A stretch of 64,000 bases of DNA from Tenacibaculum ovolyticum DSM 18103 (GTDB lineage: Bacteria; Bacteroidota; Bacteroidia; Flavobacteriales; Flavobacteriaceae): contig NZ_AUMF01000008.1 in NCBI RefSeq assembly GCF_000430545.1, forward strand, positions 1 to 64,000, in the 5' to 3' direction. Shown in pieces: positions 42,203 through 51,128 of this stretch. The notes beneath the pieces are model-generated. The model worked only from the letters and a program-made list of their open reading frames with translations. It was not told the DNA's origin and searched no databases. Positions within the stretch are counted from its first letter, which is position 1, and every line of letters begins with the position of its first letter. The position numbers and the translations under genes were made by a program.

Positions 42203-42237
42203 AAATACTCCGGAAATAAAACCAGAGTATTTTTTTG
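42203..42237 (-). terminator. Terminator after astacin gene B
   Basis: AATACTCCGG pairing with CCAGAGTATT (one mismatch) followed by a T tract; homologous to the terminator of astacin gene A. Confidence 0.8.
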
Positions 42238-42271
42238 AAAAAAATTTTTAATCTAAAAAATAGGTTAGCTA

Positions 42272-43195
42272 TTAATTAGTACAAGCCCCAAGATTAATCC
42301 AGTCATTACGTGTTCTTTTGAAGACATACCCTTTAAAGATTACTTTGTCTCCTACAGAATAAGAAATGTTACCATTATAGTTAGCAACTCCTTTACAAAT
42401 GTTACCTCCTCCAGTATTAGCTCCACCAGGGTATACTTCTGAAATATACTCTTTATCAATTGTAGATAAGTAATTATTATTCCCTACAGAAAAACCATCA
42501 AGAGTATGGCTTGCATTTATAGGATAGTGCATTATTGATTTTGGATCATATTGACTATAATTCGATGAATTTTTATCAAGCGTTGCAAATATATTAGAAT
42601 CTACCGTTGCTTTACTCCAATTATTAGGAGGCGCTGCATAATATTTATATACTACTGGTTTATTCCACTTAATTCCTGCGCTAGGGTTTCGGTGTTCATG
42701 ATTTAAACCAAGTGCATGCCCGAATTCATGAATTGTAGTACTTCTAAACCCATAAGTACTAGAGCCATTATCTTCATACCCTAAATTCATAGAATGACCA
42801 AAATTCTCAGAATCAGTACCTAAATAAGACCAATGTCCTCCACGCGCGTCAAATTTAATCTTAATATCCGCCTGACTATTTCGTGATACCCATTGAAATT
42901 TAATATTTGCATATTTTTCCCATTCTGATGCGTATTCTTTCACCTTAGCTTGAAACCTAGTACTTCCGTTTAAAAATTTCACTCGAATCGTTTTACCGTT
43001 TACCCAATGCTTTGATGGAGTACTTACACCTCTTGCTTTATCTCCCTCTGCGTTCTTTACATCAGATAAACACATAGAAACTACCTCTGCAACAGGTTCA
43101 ACTTCTAAAACTTCTTCAGAATTACTTTCACAGTTATAGAGTAAAAGCGAAACTGCTGTTGCTAAAACTAGTTTAGTTAAATTTAATTTTTTCAT
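42272..43195 (-). CDS. Astacin-like (M12A) zinc metalloprotease lipoprotein with one C-terminal module
   Basis: 307 aa with lipobox cysteine 22 (SLLLYNCESNSEE). Astacin catalytic motif HEFGHALGLNHEHRNP and Met-turn SIMHYPI; the catalytic domain is highly similar to that of the neighbouring paralogue. Only one C-terminal module follows (about 266-307, SYSVGDKVIFKGYVFKRTRN), where the other copy has two. Likely surface protease; one module was lost here or gained in the other copy. Confidence 0.9.
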   Translation of the reverse strand: MKKLNLTKLVLATAVSLLLYNCESNSEEVLEVEPVAEVVSMCLSDVKNAEGDKARGVSTPSKHWVNGKTIRVKFLNGSTRFQAKVKEYASEWEKYANIKFQWVSRNSQADIKIKFDARGGHWSYLGTDSENFGHSMNLGYEDNGSSTYGFRSTTIHEFGHALGLNHEHRNPSAGIKWNKPVVYKYYAAPPNNWSKATVDSNIFATLDKNSSNYSQYDPKSIMHYPINASHTLDGFSVGNNNYLSTIDKEYISEVYPGGANTGGGNICKGVANYNGNISYSVGDKVIFKGYVFKRTRNDWINLGACTN

Positions 43196-43760
43196 AATTT
43201 GTTATATATTTTAGTTAATAATCAGAAAGGATAACATCAATATTATTTTTTTATTATGTTAATTTCATTTTTTTTTAACAAATATTAATAACTATATATA
43301 TTATTTTAACCAAAAAAATAACATATACTTAAAAAAAAGAAAAATATAATTATTCTTAATAAAATTATTAATAATCAGCATTAACAGCATTACCTCCTTA
43401 TTATAACTACCTTTTATTAAAGTATATAAACAAATGTTACTTACAACTTACACTTAACAACATGTCAAATTGATTATTTTTTAAAGGGTAATTATTTTAA
43501 AAAAAATTCATCTTTTATGAAAAAACTACCTCAATATTTATTTATAACTCATTGATTTGTACACTTATTAGAATTATCAGTATAGAATTGTACTAGTAAT
43601 TTCAATATTTCACATTTAATTACTAGTCCTTTTTGTTTGATTTTGATTTATTACTGATTAATTTAATTACCATTGGACATAAATAATTAAAGATCATCCT
43701 ACTTAAAAAAACTCACTCACAACACAATAATAAAAAAGACCACTTCCACAAAACGATAAA
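43196..43760. other. Upstream region of astacin B
   Basis: Bases 43196 to about 43585 mirror 41561-41945 with many substitutions. No promoter of consensus type is obvious. A 12-codon ORF at 43517-43555 matches one in the other copy. Bases 43586-43760 show no recognised feature. Confidence 0.55.
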
Positions 43761-44555
43761 CTAACACCCATCATCTCCTATAACTAATTCAAATTGTTGC
43801 TTAACTTTTTCTCCTTCTGTGTTTTTTGCTGGTAACCATCTAGGCATCTCATATAGTAATTCCATTATTGAAGCATCCACAGATGTAACACCTGTAGATT
43901 TTGTAATATTCACCTCAGCAACCTTACCTTCTTCATTTACTATAAAAGAAGCCGTAGCGTTTTGCATTGGTTTAAATTGCCATTCTACTATTTCTTTACT
44001 ACTGTTTTTAGTTAAATACTCTTTTAAAGTATTTTTATCACTAATAAAACTCGCTGAAACTTCTGGCACAACCGTTAACAATATATTTGTTTCATTAGTA
44101 CTCGTATCATTTAATGAGTTTTTGCTTTTATATATAACTCTAACCAGTATATCATCGCCAGTATTTGCTTTTTTAAAGAGTCCTCTTTGTTTTTTATTTA
44201 AAGTAACATCCTTACCTAAAATTTTAATTTCACTATTCTTTGTTACTCTATATGTTTCTACTAAAACATACTCCCCTATCCAATTAGACGGGAAATGTGC
44301 TACGATATCTTCTAAGGTTTTAGCTTTACTTAATTTACTTTTTGTTATCGTTCTATTACTTGCTCCTCTCACAAAATAATTGAGTGCAACTTTAAGTTTA
44401 TTTCCTAAAGGAACATTACTATTTAGAGCTACATATTTGCTACTAGAATTTGTAATAACTAAGCATTCTTTTTTTGCTTCACTTTTATTTATAAAACTTA
44501 AAACTATAAAGCTCCCTATAATTACTCCAATTCCTATAACTGCTAATTTTTTCAT
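43761..44555 (-). CDS. TonB C-terminal-domain membrane protein
   Basis: 264 aa from the ATG at 44555 (MKKLAVIGIGVIIGSFIVLS), which starts a signal anchor; upstream in-frame ATGs would put a long AT-rich non-conserved stretch in front of it. The C-terminal 90 aa form a TonB/energy-transducer domain (NATASFIVNEEGKVAEVNIT, then PRWLPAKNTEGEKVKQQFEL). The middle region (about 40-170) has no family I recognise. There is no proline-rich spacer, so classical energy transduction is uncertain. Confidence 0.7.
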   Translation of the reverse strand: MKKLAVIGIGVIIGSFIVLSFINKSEAKKECLVITNSSSKYVALNSNVPLGNKLKVALNYFVRGASNRTITKSKLSKAKTLEDIVAHFPSNWIGEYVLVETYRVTKNSEIKILGKDVTLNKKQRGLFKKANTGDDILVRVIYKSKNSLNDTSTNETNILLTVVPEVSASFISDKNTLKEYLTKNSSKEIVEWQFKPMQNATASFIVNEEGKVAEVNITKSTGVTSVDASIMELLYEMPRWLPAKNTEGEKVKQQFELVIGDDGC

Positions 44556-44660
44556 AAGTAAATGATTTAAATATTTATTAGATACCATAAAGGTACTCTG
44601 TAAGCTGTAACTCATTAAAAATGAAATGTAAAAAAAGTGCAAAAGAAGTGTCAACTCCAC

Positions 44661-45138
44661 AAAACAATTTTAAAATCATTAAAAAACTAGTTTCAACTTC
44701 TATCACAACTGTTAGCTGTATGTTTATATCATTAATATATAAAATCATACATAATTCTAAATAATAATCGTCTTTATTGCTTACTATCAAAACTATCCAT
44801 TACTATAAACTTCTTCGGACTTTATATTTTATCGACATTCTTTATTTTTATTACCATACCGTTGTCAATTACAATTACCTGTTCGTTTTTTATTATTTAA
44901 ACTTTAATTGCATTACTTACTTTTTATCGACACAGATTGCAAATCACCGCTATCAAGTCGAATGCAGCGGTCTTGAAAACCGTTGTGCTACAAGATAACG
45001 AGGGCCCAAATACCTCTTTCTCCCCACAAAACAAGGTTTTATTACTTCTAAATTTAATTTTAAAAACATATTTTTTTTACTTTTTTTAATAACTTGGCTG
45101 ATAGTTAAAACAAGCTGTTATTATAACTCCTTTATACT
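44661..45138. other. Intergenic region around the tRNA remnant
   Basis: Other than the degenerate tRNA-Ser, this stretch is AT-rich and shows only short, unconvincing ORFs. No terminator is visible for either neighbour. Confidence 0.5.
44948..45024 (+). pseudogene. Degenerate tRNA-Ser (anticodon TGA)
   Basis: The anticodon arm GCGGT-CTTGAAA-ACCGT (44967-44983; anticodon TGA at 44974-44976) and the D-loop end GTCGAATGC match bacterial tRNA-Ser. They are followed by a long variable region and T stem GAGG/CCTC (45000-45003 / 45013-45016). Decay is clear: the T loop is CCCAAAT rather than TTCGAAT, the last T-stem pair is broken, and the 3' acceptor strand TTTCTCC (45017-45023) has no 5' partner upstream. 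CCA is not encoded. Best read as a tRNA remnant. Confidence 0.65.
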
Positions 45139-46218
45139 ATGGAAATCTTATTTATTCTATTATTTTTTTTTATTATCTTTTTAATAATTAAAATGAAAGC
45201 AACAGCGTTTACAGTTGGTATTGCCATAATTCACCTAATTACCTTTATTCCTTTTATATTTTGTCTGCTAATTAGTGTAGAACACAATGTAGCAATAGAC
45301 CCAATAGACGGAACAGGCTATACTCCTCTTGGACAAAAAAATATGATAACTGTTTTTGTCTTTTACACATTATATGTTATTTCTAAAATTTTAATTTGGA
45401 AAAAAAGCAAAACACTACCACCACTTACATGGGTTATTACAACTATTTTTGTAATTATTGGTATTGTTTTAAACCTTTTCATCATACTTCAAACATCCTA
45501 TTCAAATGATATGTTCGAATTCAATTACGACCCAATTAATACCTCAACAAATCATAATACAATAACATTTTTTTTATTTTATCCTTTTATATCTAGTATT
45601 ACTTCTATTTACGTATTGGCAAAAAGTTCTAATATTGTAGCTGATCATTTTAATGATTATCAATACAAAAACTCCATACTAAGTTATTTACATAATATAC
45701 TCTTCAAAATAAAATCGTATCCTTTAATAATACTATTATTAATTTTTCCTGTTTTTTTTATAATAACCATCATTTTAATGCTATTCGGACAAGACTCTGA
45801 TAGCATGATAAAAGTATTTACTGATACTACAACTTGGCGTTTTTCTCAACAATCACATCCCCCAGCATTAGACCATAAAGGACACTATTTATGTACTGTT
45901 GCAGCACGAGGAAACCCAACAATTGTAAAACCGATAAGAATAGGAAAAAGGCAAGGAAAGCCGATTATAATAAACAGACAACTAATGATTGCAAATGCTT
46001 TTGAAGATGTTATTCAAGTTAACTATCCAAAAACACATCACTTTATTCGTGAAAATTATGATACTTATGGCTATAATTTATCGAAAGTTATAAATACGCC
46101 TTTCAAATCTAATTTAATCTATATAATAATGAAACCTCTCGAATGGTTATTTATTATTTTCTTATATCTATTTTGCACTAAGCCAGAAGAATTAATCAAA
46201 AGACAATATAAGAATTGA
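45139..46218 (+). CDS. Multi-pass membrane protein, DUF6688-like
   Basis: 359 aa. About six membrane helices in the first 220 residues and one near the C-terminus (LIYIIMKPLEWLFIIFLYLF). A soluble segment at about 240-300 has HYLCTVAARGNPTIVKPIRI and KPIIINRQLMIANAFEDVIQ, which I associate from memory with DUF6688. The function is unknown. It overlaps the next gene (GNAT) by 4 bp, so the two are translationally coupled. Confidence 0.6.
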   Translation: MEILFILLFFFIIFLIIKMKATAFTVGIAIIHLITFIPFIFCLLISVEHNVAIDPIDGTGYTPLGQKNMITVFVFYTLYVISKILIWKKSKTLPPLTWVITTIFVIIGIVLNLFIILQTSYSNDMFEFNYDPINTSTNHNTITFFLFYPFISSITSIYVLAKSSNIVADHFNDYQYKNSILSYLHNILFKIKSYPLIILLLIFPVFFIITIILMLFGQDSDSMIKVFTDTTTWRFSQQSHPPALDHKGHYLCTVAARGNPTIVKPIRIGKRQGKPIIINRQLMIANAFEDVIQVNYPKTHHFIRENYDTYGYNLSKVINTPFKSNLIYIIMKPLEWLFIIFLYLFCTKPEELIKRQYKN

Positions 46219-46643
46219 AAAATACAGCAATAGAAATAAAACAAATTACCGCAACTGAAACACTTGAAATTCGACATAAAGTTATGTGGCCAAATAAACC
46301 ACTAGCTTACGTTGAATTAGCAAATGATAAAAACGGAAAACATTTTGGCTTGTTTGTAAATGAAGAAATAACATCAATAGTTTCTTTATTTACAGAAAAT
46401 AATGAAGCTCAATTTAGAAAATTTGCAACATTAATAGAATACCAAGGTTTTGGGTACGGAACAATATTACTAAACAAAGTAATCAACTTAATAGAAGAAG
46501 AAAAAATAGCACGGTTATGGTGTAATGCTCGAGTAGAAAAAGCAAAATTCTATGAGAGGTTCGGCTTAAAATTAACTGATAAAAAGTTTAATAAAGACGG
46601 AATTGATTATGTTATAATGGAAAGAATATTTACTTACAACTAA
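46215..46643 (+). CDS. GNAT family N-acetyltransferase
   Basis: 142 aa from a TTG start at 46215 overlapping the upstream stop. The fold is visible: YVELANDKNGKHFGLFVNEE, the acetyl-CoA-binding loop EYQGFGYGTILLNKVI (Q/RxxGxG/A type) and the C-terminal ARVEKAKFYERFGLK. Substrate unknown. A later start is possible, but the N-terminal beta strand (IEIKQITATETLEIRH) fits GNAT folds. Confidence 0.85.
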   Translation: MKNTAIEIKQITATETLEIRHKVMWPNKPLAYVELANDKNGKHFGLFVNEEITSIVSLFTENNEAQFRKFATLIEYQGFGYGTILLNKVINLIEEEKIARLWCNARVEKAKFYERFGLKLTDKKFNKDGIDYVIMERIFTYN

Positions 46644-46722
46644 TAGCAGGAATAACTTATTGCATTTAATCGAAACTTAGTAATTATCACAAACTAAGTT
46701 TCGATTATTTTTTTTTATAAAA

Positions 46723-48759
46723 CTACCTTCTTCTCCTTCTTTTATTTTTAGGAGCGCTATATTTTTTAGTTTCTTTTGTTTCCGTTTTAGAGTTTCCGTT
46801 ATTCTTATCTTCTTTCGTATTACTTTTAGAAGCTCTATAATTTTTATTCTTACGTTGGTTAAAAGGAACCGCATCATCAAAAGTATTTTTTGCTTCTGTT
46901 GCGTTCTTATTCTTTTTCCATGAATTGTTTTCTGGTAACAAGACTTTCAATAAATCTTTTCTTCCTACTTTATTAAGTGTATTACGAATCCAATCTTTAT
47001 TTTCCTTCTTATACCAAAAGAAAAAACGATGTTGCTCTTCCTTTTCTTTGGCTGTTTTAGGTGTTTTTGTTGGTTTTAAAGTATATGGATGGTAACCACT
47101 ATAATAAATTACCGTAGCAACCGTCATAGGTGTTGGTGTAAACCCTTGTACTTGCTCTAACTGAAAACCCATATCTTTTGTTTCAGCAGCTAAATTTGCC
47201 ATATCTTCCTTCTCACAAGCTGGGTGATTAGATATAAAATAAGGTATTAGTTGAAGCTTTAGTTTTTTCTTTATATTAATACGATCAAACCTATCTTTAA
47301 ACATATGAAAATATTTAAATGATGGTTTACGCATTAACTTTAAAACAGGATCAGATGTATGTTCTGGTGCTACTTTTAAACGTCCAGAAATATGATTTGT
47401 CATTACCTCTTCGGTATACGCATCTAATTCTTTAGGGTCAGCATTTTTATTAAATTCTGGCACCAACATATCATGTCGAATTCCACTACCAATAAACGAT
47501 TTCTTTATTTTCGGATGCTTATCAACTGCTTGATATAATTCAGTTAAAGGCTTATGCGATGTATCTAAATTACTACATATTACAGGCGAAATACAAGACG
47601 GAGCAACACATTTATCACAGATAGATTGTATTTTACCTTTCATCTTATACATATTCGCAGAAGGCCCACCAATATCAGATAAATATCCTTTAAAATCATC
47701 CATTTCAGCAACCTTGTCTACTTCTCTTAAAACAGATTCTTGACTACGACTTGCTATAAATTTTCCTTGATGTGCAGAAATTGTACAAAAACTACACCCT
47801 CCAAAACATCCGCGGTGAATGTTAATAGAGAATTTTATCATTTCGAACGCAGGTATTGGCCCACGCTTATTATATTTAGGATGCGGTAAACGTGTAAAAG
47901 GTAAATCGAAAGACCCATCAATTTCCTTTTCAGTCATTGTAGGGTATGGCGGATTAATCATCAACTTCTTATCACCTACTTGCTGAAAAATTCGTCGTGC
48001 ATTTAATTTATTCGACTCCTGCTCTATTACTTTAAAGTTAGAAGCAAATGTTTTTTTATCCTTTAAACAAGCTTCATGAGAATTAATTTCTATGTCTTCC
48101 CAATTCTTATTTTTAGGAACATTCTCTCCTTCTTCAACAAAAACAGCCGTTTGTTTAATTGTTTTTAAGCTCGAAAACGGAACTCCTTTTTGCAACAACT
48201 CTACAATTTCTCGTAAAGGCTGCTCTCCCATTCCGTATACCAACATATCTGCTTTAGATGTTTCTAAAATAGTTGGTAATAATTTATCTGACCAATAATC
48301 GTAATGTGTAACACGACGTAACGAAGCTTCAATACCACCAATTAAAACTGGAGTATCTGGAAACTTATCTTTTAATATTTTTGAATATACCGAAGTTGCA
48401 TAATCAGGTCGAAACCCTTTATCTCCATTTGGTGTGTACGCATCTTTATCACGACGACGTTTACTTGCCGTATAATTACTCACCATCGGATCCATACAAC
48501 CACCAGTAACCCCAAAAAACAAACGAGGTTTACCTAGTTTCTCAAAATCTTGTAAATTATCATTTACACTAGGTTGTGGTACAATTGCTATTCGCAACCC
48601 ATAACTTTCTAGTATACGCCCTATTACTGCAGGACCAAATGATGGATGATCTACATATGCATCTCCACTAAAAAGAATTACATCTAATTCTTCCCATCCT
48701 CTTAACTTAACCTCCTTATTTGTAGTCGGTAACCAATCTGAAACTCGTCTTATTCTCAT
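46723..48759 (-). CDS. ygiQ: YgiQ-family radical SAM protein (UPF0313)
   Basis: 678 aa from the ATG at 48759 (MRIRRVSDWLPTTNKEVKLR), the conserved YgiQ N-terminus; a longer frame upstream crosses the promoter. Radical SAM cluster CFGGCSFC (CxxxCxxC) lies in NIHRGCFGGCSFCTISAHQG, and PPYPTMTEKEID and GGIEASLRRVTHYDYWSD are family signatures. The last about 70 aa are a lysine/asparagine-rich, low-complexity tail (KKYSAPKNKRRRRR), possibly RNA- or ribosome-binding. The reaction is unknown. The promoter sits almost on the start codon. Confidence 0.93.
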   Translation of the reverse strand: MRIRRVSDWLPTTNKEVKLRGWEELDVILFSGDAYVDHPSFGPAVIGRILESYGLRIAIVPQPSVNDNLQDFEKLGKPRLFFGVTGGCMDPMVSNYTASKRRRDKDAYTPNGDKGFRPDYATSVYSKILKDKFPDTPVLIGGIEASLRRVTHYDYWSDKLLPTILETSKADMLVYGMGEQPLREIVELLQKGVPFSSLKTIKQTAVFVEEGENVPKNKNWEDIEINSHEACLKDKKTFASNFKVIEQESNKLNARRIFQQVGDKKLMINPPYPTMTEKEIDGSFDLPFTRLPHPKYNKRGPIPAFEMIKFSINIHRGCFGGCSFCTISAHQGKFIASRSQESVLREVDKVAEMDDFKGYLSDIGGPSANMYKMKGKIQSICDKCVAPSCISPVICSNLDTSHKPLTELYQAVDKHPKIKKSFIGSGIRHDMLVPEFNKNADPKELDAYTEEVMTNHISGRLKVAPEHTSDPVLKLMRKPSFKYFHMFKDRFDRINIKKKLKLQLIPYFISNHPACEKEDMANLAAETKDMGFQLEQVQGFTPTPMTVATVIYYSGYHPYTLKPTKTPKTAKEKEEQHRFFFWYKKENKDWIRNTLNKVGRKDLLKVLLPENNSWKKNKNATEAKNTFDDAVPFNQRKNKNYRASKSNTKEDKNNGNSKTETKETKKYSAPKNKRRRRR

Positions 48760-48765
48760 GCCGCT

Positions 48766-48774
48766 GCAAAGGTA
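48766..48774 (-). promoter_or_regulatory. -7 element for ygiQ, nearly leaderless
   Basis: Minus-strand TACCTTTGC ends 6 bases before the ATG at 48759, so transcription should start at or just before the first codon. No clear -33 TTG is present. Confidence 0.45.
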
Positions 48775-48880
48775 CAACGTTTTAGTTGATATTACGGTTC
48801 TTAAAATGGTGTTAAATAAGTAACAAAAAATGTAACATTTCGTCAATAATTAATACCTATGTAACAAATTAGAACTAATC

Positions 48881-50740
48881 ATGAGAAAAATATTATTAGG
48901 AGTTGCTTCTTTAGCTTTATTAGCAAGCTGTGCTACCTACAAAACTGCTAAGAACACCAAACAAACTGTAGCAGTAGGAATTAATCTAAATACTGTTGTT
49001 AACGACAAAGTAATGGTTGAAGTTAATCCGCAAAAAATTAAAGAAGAAACCTTAGTATATAACATTCCTGCAATTGTACCAGGAACGTATGCAATGAGTA
49101 ATTACGGAAAATTTGTTTCTGACTTTAAAGCTTTTGATTACAATGGTAAAGAATTAATTACTAAAAAGTTAAACGAAAATTCTTGGCAAATTAACAATGC
49201 AAAGAGTATGGATAAAATTTCTTATTGGATTGATGATACTTTCGATTCTAAGAAAGAGCATAAAATTTATGTAATGGCAGGTACAAATATCGAAGAAGGC
49301 AAAAACTTCTTATTAAACTTACCTGGTTTTATTGGGTATTTTAATGGTAAAAAAGAATTGCCTTATGAAATTTCTATAACGCACCCTACCAACTTATATG
49401 AAACCTCATCTTTAATTAATAGGAATACTACAAAAACTGACAATAGTAAAGATGTATTCTTAGCGCCTAGATATGATGAAATTTCTGACAATCCGATTAT
49501 GTATGCGCCATTAAACAATGTAAACTTTACAGTAAACGGAATTGATGTTAATTTAGCAATCTATTCTCCAAACAACAAACATAAAGCAGCAGATTTAAAG
49601 GAAGCTTTAAAAACAATGATGACTGCGCAAACAAACTTTTTAAAAGGTTTTGAAACTACAAACGAGTACAACGTATTAGTATATTTATTTGACCCTGAAA
49701 TTTATAAGTTTCAAGGATATGGTGCTTTAGAGCACAGATCATCTACAACTGTTGTGTATCCTGAAACAATGAGCAAAGAACAATTTGCTAGTAATATGAT
49801 TAACGGAACGGTATCTCATGAGTTTTTTCACATCGTTTCACCACTATCTGTACATTCTGAAGAAATTCACTCGTTTGATTTTAACAAAGCAAACATGTCT
49901 GAACATTTATGGATGTACGAAGGAATGACTGAATATTTCGCTAATCTTTTTCAGGTAAATCAAGGATTAATTTCTGAAGATGAATTTGTTTCTGAAATGA
50001 ACACTAAAATAGGATCTTCATTACGTTTTAACGATGCAATGTCTTTTACTAAAATGAGTAAAAACATTTTAGATCCTGAATATGCTAAGAACTATGGTAA
50101 TGTTTATCAGAAAGGGGCATTAATAGGTATGTGTTTAGATATTATTTTAAGAGAAGAAAGTAAAGGTACTTACGGCGTAAGAAACATGATGTTAGATTTA
50201 TCTAAAAAATACGGAAAAAACAAAGCTTTTAAAGATGAGAACATTATTGCTGAAATTGTAAAAATGACGTATCCTTCAGTTGGTGAATTCTTTAAAACTC
50301 ATGTGCAAGGTGCTACACCAATTAATTATACTTCTTTTTTTAACAAGGTTGGTGTAAAGAGTAAAACAAAAACTGAAAAATCTGCTTATTTTATTGATGC
50401 TAAAGGACAACCTTTTATATCTGTAAATAGTGATAAAAAAATATTCTTTACCATAAAAACTAATTCCGCTTTAAAAGCTTTAGGAATTAAAGCAGGTGAT
50501 ATTTTAGAATCTGTAAATGGAGAAAAAACATCTTTAGCTAACATTCGTCCTATTATAGGAAAAACAATGCAGTGGAAAACTGGCGACAAAATAACTATGG
50601 AAGTTACTAGAGATGGTAAATTAGTAAAAGTAACAGGAGACTATGTACAACCAACTAGTGAAAGTACTGGTTTAGTAATAGAAGAATTACCTGTAACCAA
50701 CCCTAAAGTAATCTTAAGAAATGCTTGGTTAAAAAATTAA
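48881..50740 (+). CDS. M61 family metallopeptidase (glycyl-aminopeptidase type) lipoprotein
   Basis: 619 aa with lipobox cysteine 17 (ALLASCATYK). The N-terminal beta domain is followed by HEFFHIVSPLSVHSEEIHSF (HExxH near 312) and, further on, HLWMYEGMTEYFANLFQ, which supplies the third zinc ligand. A C-terminal PDZ domain (about 505-590, IKAGDILESVNGEKTSLANI) completes the M61 layout. Likely an outer-membrane or surface peptidase. The ygiQ gene is divergent; a strong terminator follows. Confidence 0.92.
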   Translation: MRKILLGVASLALLASCATYKTAKNTKQTVAVGINLNTVVNDKVMVEVNPQKIKEETLVYNIPAIVPGTYAMSNYGKFVSDFKAFDYNGKELITKKLNENSWQINNAKSMDKISYWIDDTFDSKKEHKIYVMAGTNIEEGKNFLLNLPGFIGYFNGKKELPYEISITHPTNLYETSSLINRNTTKTDNSKDVFLAPRYDEISDNPIMYAPLNNVNFTVNGIDVNLAIYSPNNKHKAADLKEALKTMMTAQTNFLKGFETTNEYNVLVYLFDPEIYKFQGYGALEHRSSTTVVYPETMSKEQFASNMINGTVSHEFFHIVSPLSVHSEEIHSFDFNKANMSEHLWMYEGMTEYFANLFQVNQGLISEDEFVSEMNTKIGSSLRFNDAMSFTKMSKNILDPEYAKNYGNVYQKGALIGMCLDIILREESKGTYGVRNMMLDLSKKYGKNKAFKDENIIAEIVKMTYPSVGEFFKTHVQGATPINYTSFFNKVGVKSKTKTEKSAYFIDAKGQPFISVNSDKKIFFTIKTNSALKALGIKAGDILESVNGEKTSLANIRPIIGKTMQWKTGDKITMEVTRDGKLVKVTGDYVQPTSESTGLVIEELPVTNPKVILRNAWLKN

Positions 50741-50754
50741 CTGAACTTTCATAA

Positions 50755-50790
50755 AATAAAAAAAGGCAACCATTTTGGTTGCCTTTTTTG
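50755..50790 (+). terminator. Terminator after the M61 peptidase gene
   Basis: AAAAGGCAACCATTTTGGTTGCCTTTT hairpin (quoted in two parts: AAAAGGCAACC / GGTTGCCTTTT) with T tract. Confidence 0.9.
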
Positions 50791-51128
50791 TTTCTACCTC
50801 TCTCCTATTAAAATAACTTTACACTAAAAAACATTGTAATCTACAAACAGTAACCCCCGCTAACTTAATCATTAAAAACAAAGCTAACACACCGAATAAT
50901 AATAGTTTACACTGTTAAAAAATCACTTTTATTCGAATTATTTTCGTTTTGCTATAAAAAAACGAAACTTAACAAAATGTTAACATGTCTTTTTACATAG
51001 CTTTACATTATAGTTAACTTATTTCTATGAATAGAAAGAAAATAGTTTTTCGTTTGATCACCGAAAAATTGAAATAATAAGAATAGGAGTTCTTATTATA
51101 ATATTACTAACAAAAACTATTAATTATA
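50791..51128 (+). other. Upstream region of the HExxH lipoprotein gene
   Basis: AT-rich, non-coding. TAGCTTTAC near 51004-51012 could be a -7 box, but no TTG is placed correctly. Nothing else is recognised. Confidence 0.4.

Noticed and set aside
43819..44379. 186-aa plus-strand frame opposite the TonB-domain gene
   Set aside because: Antisense shadow of a real gene with hydrophobic, unstructured composition; similar shadows opposite thrS, infC, ygiQ and homoserine dehydrogenase were dropped.
44556..44660. 35-residue N-terminal extension of the TonB-domain protein
   Set aside because: MKKLAVIGIG at 44555 is a standard signal anchor; the upstream part is low-complexity and unlikely to be translated.
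48760..48846. Longer ygiQ frame starting at 48846
   Set aside because: It crosses the -7 element, and MRIRRVSDWLP is the conserved family start.
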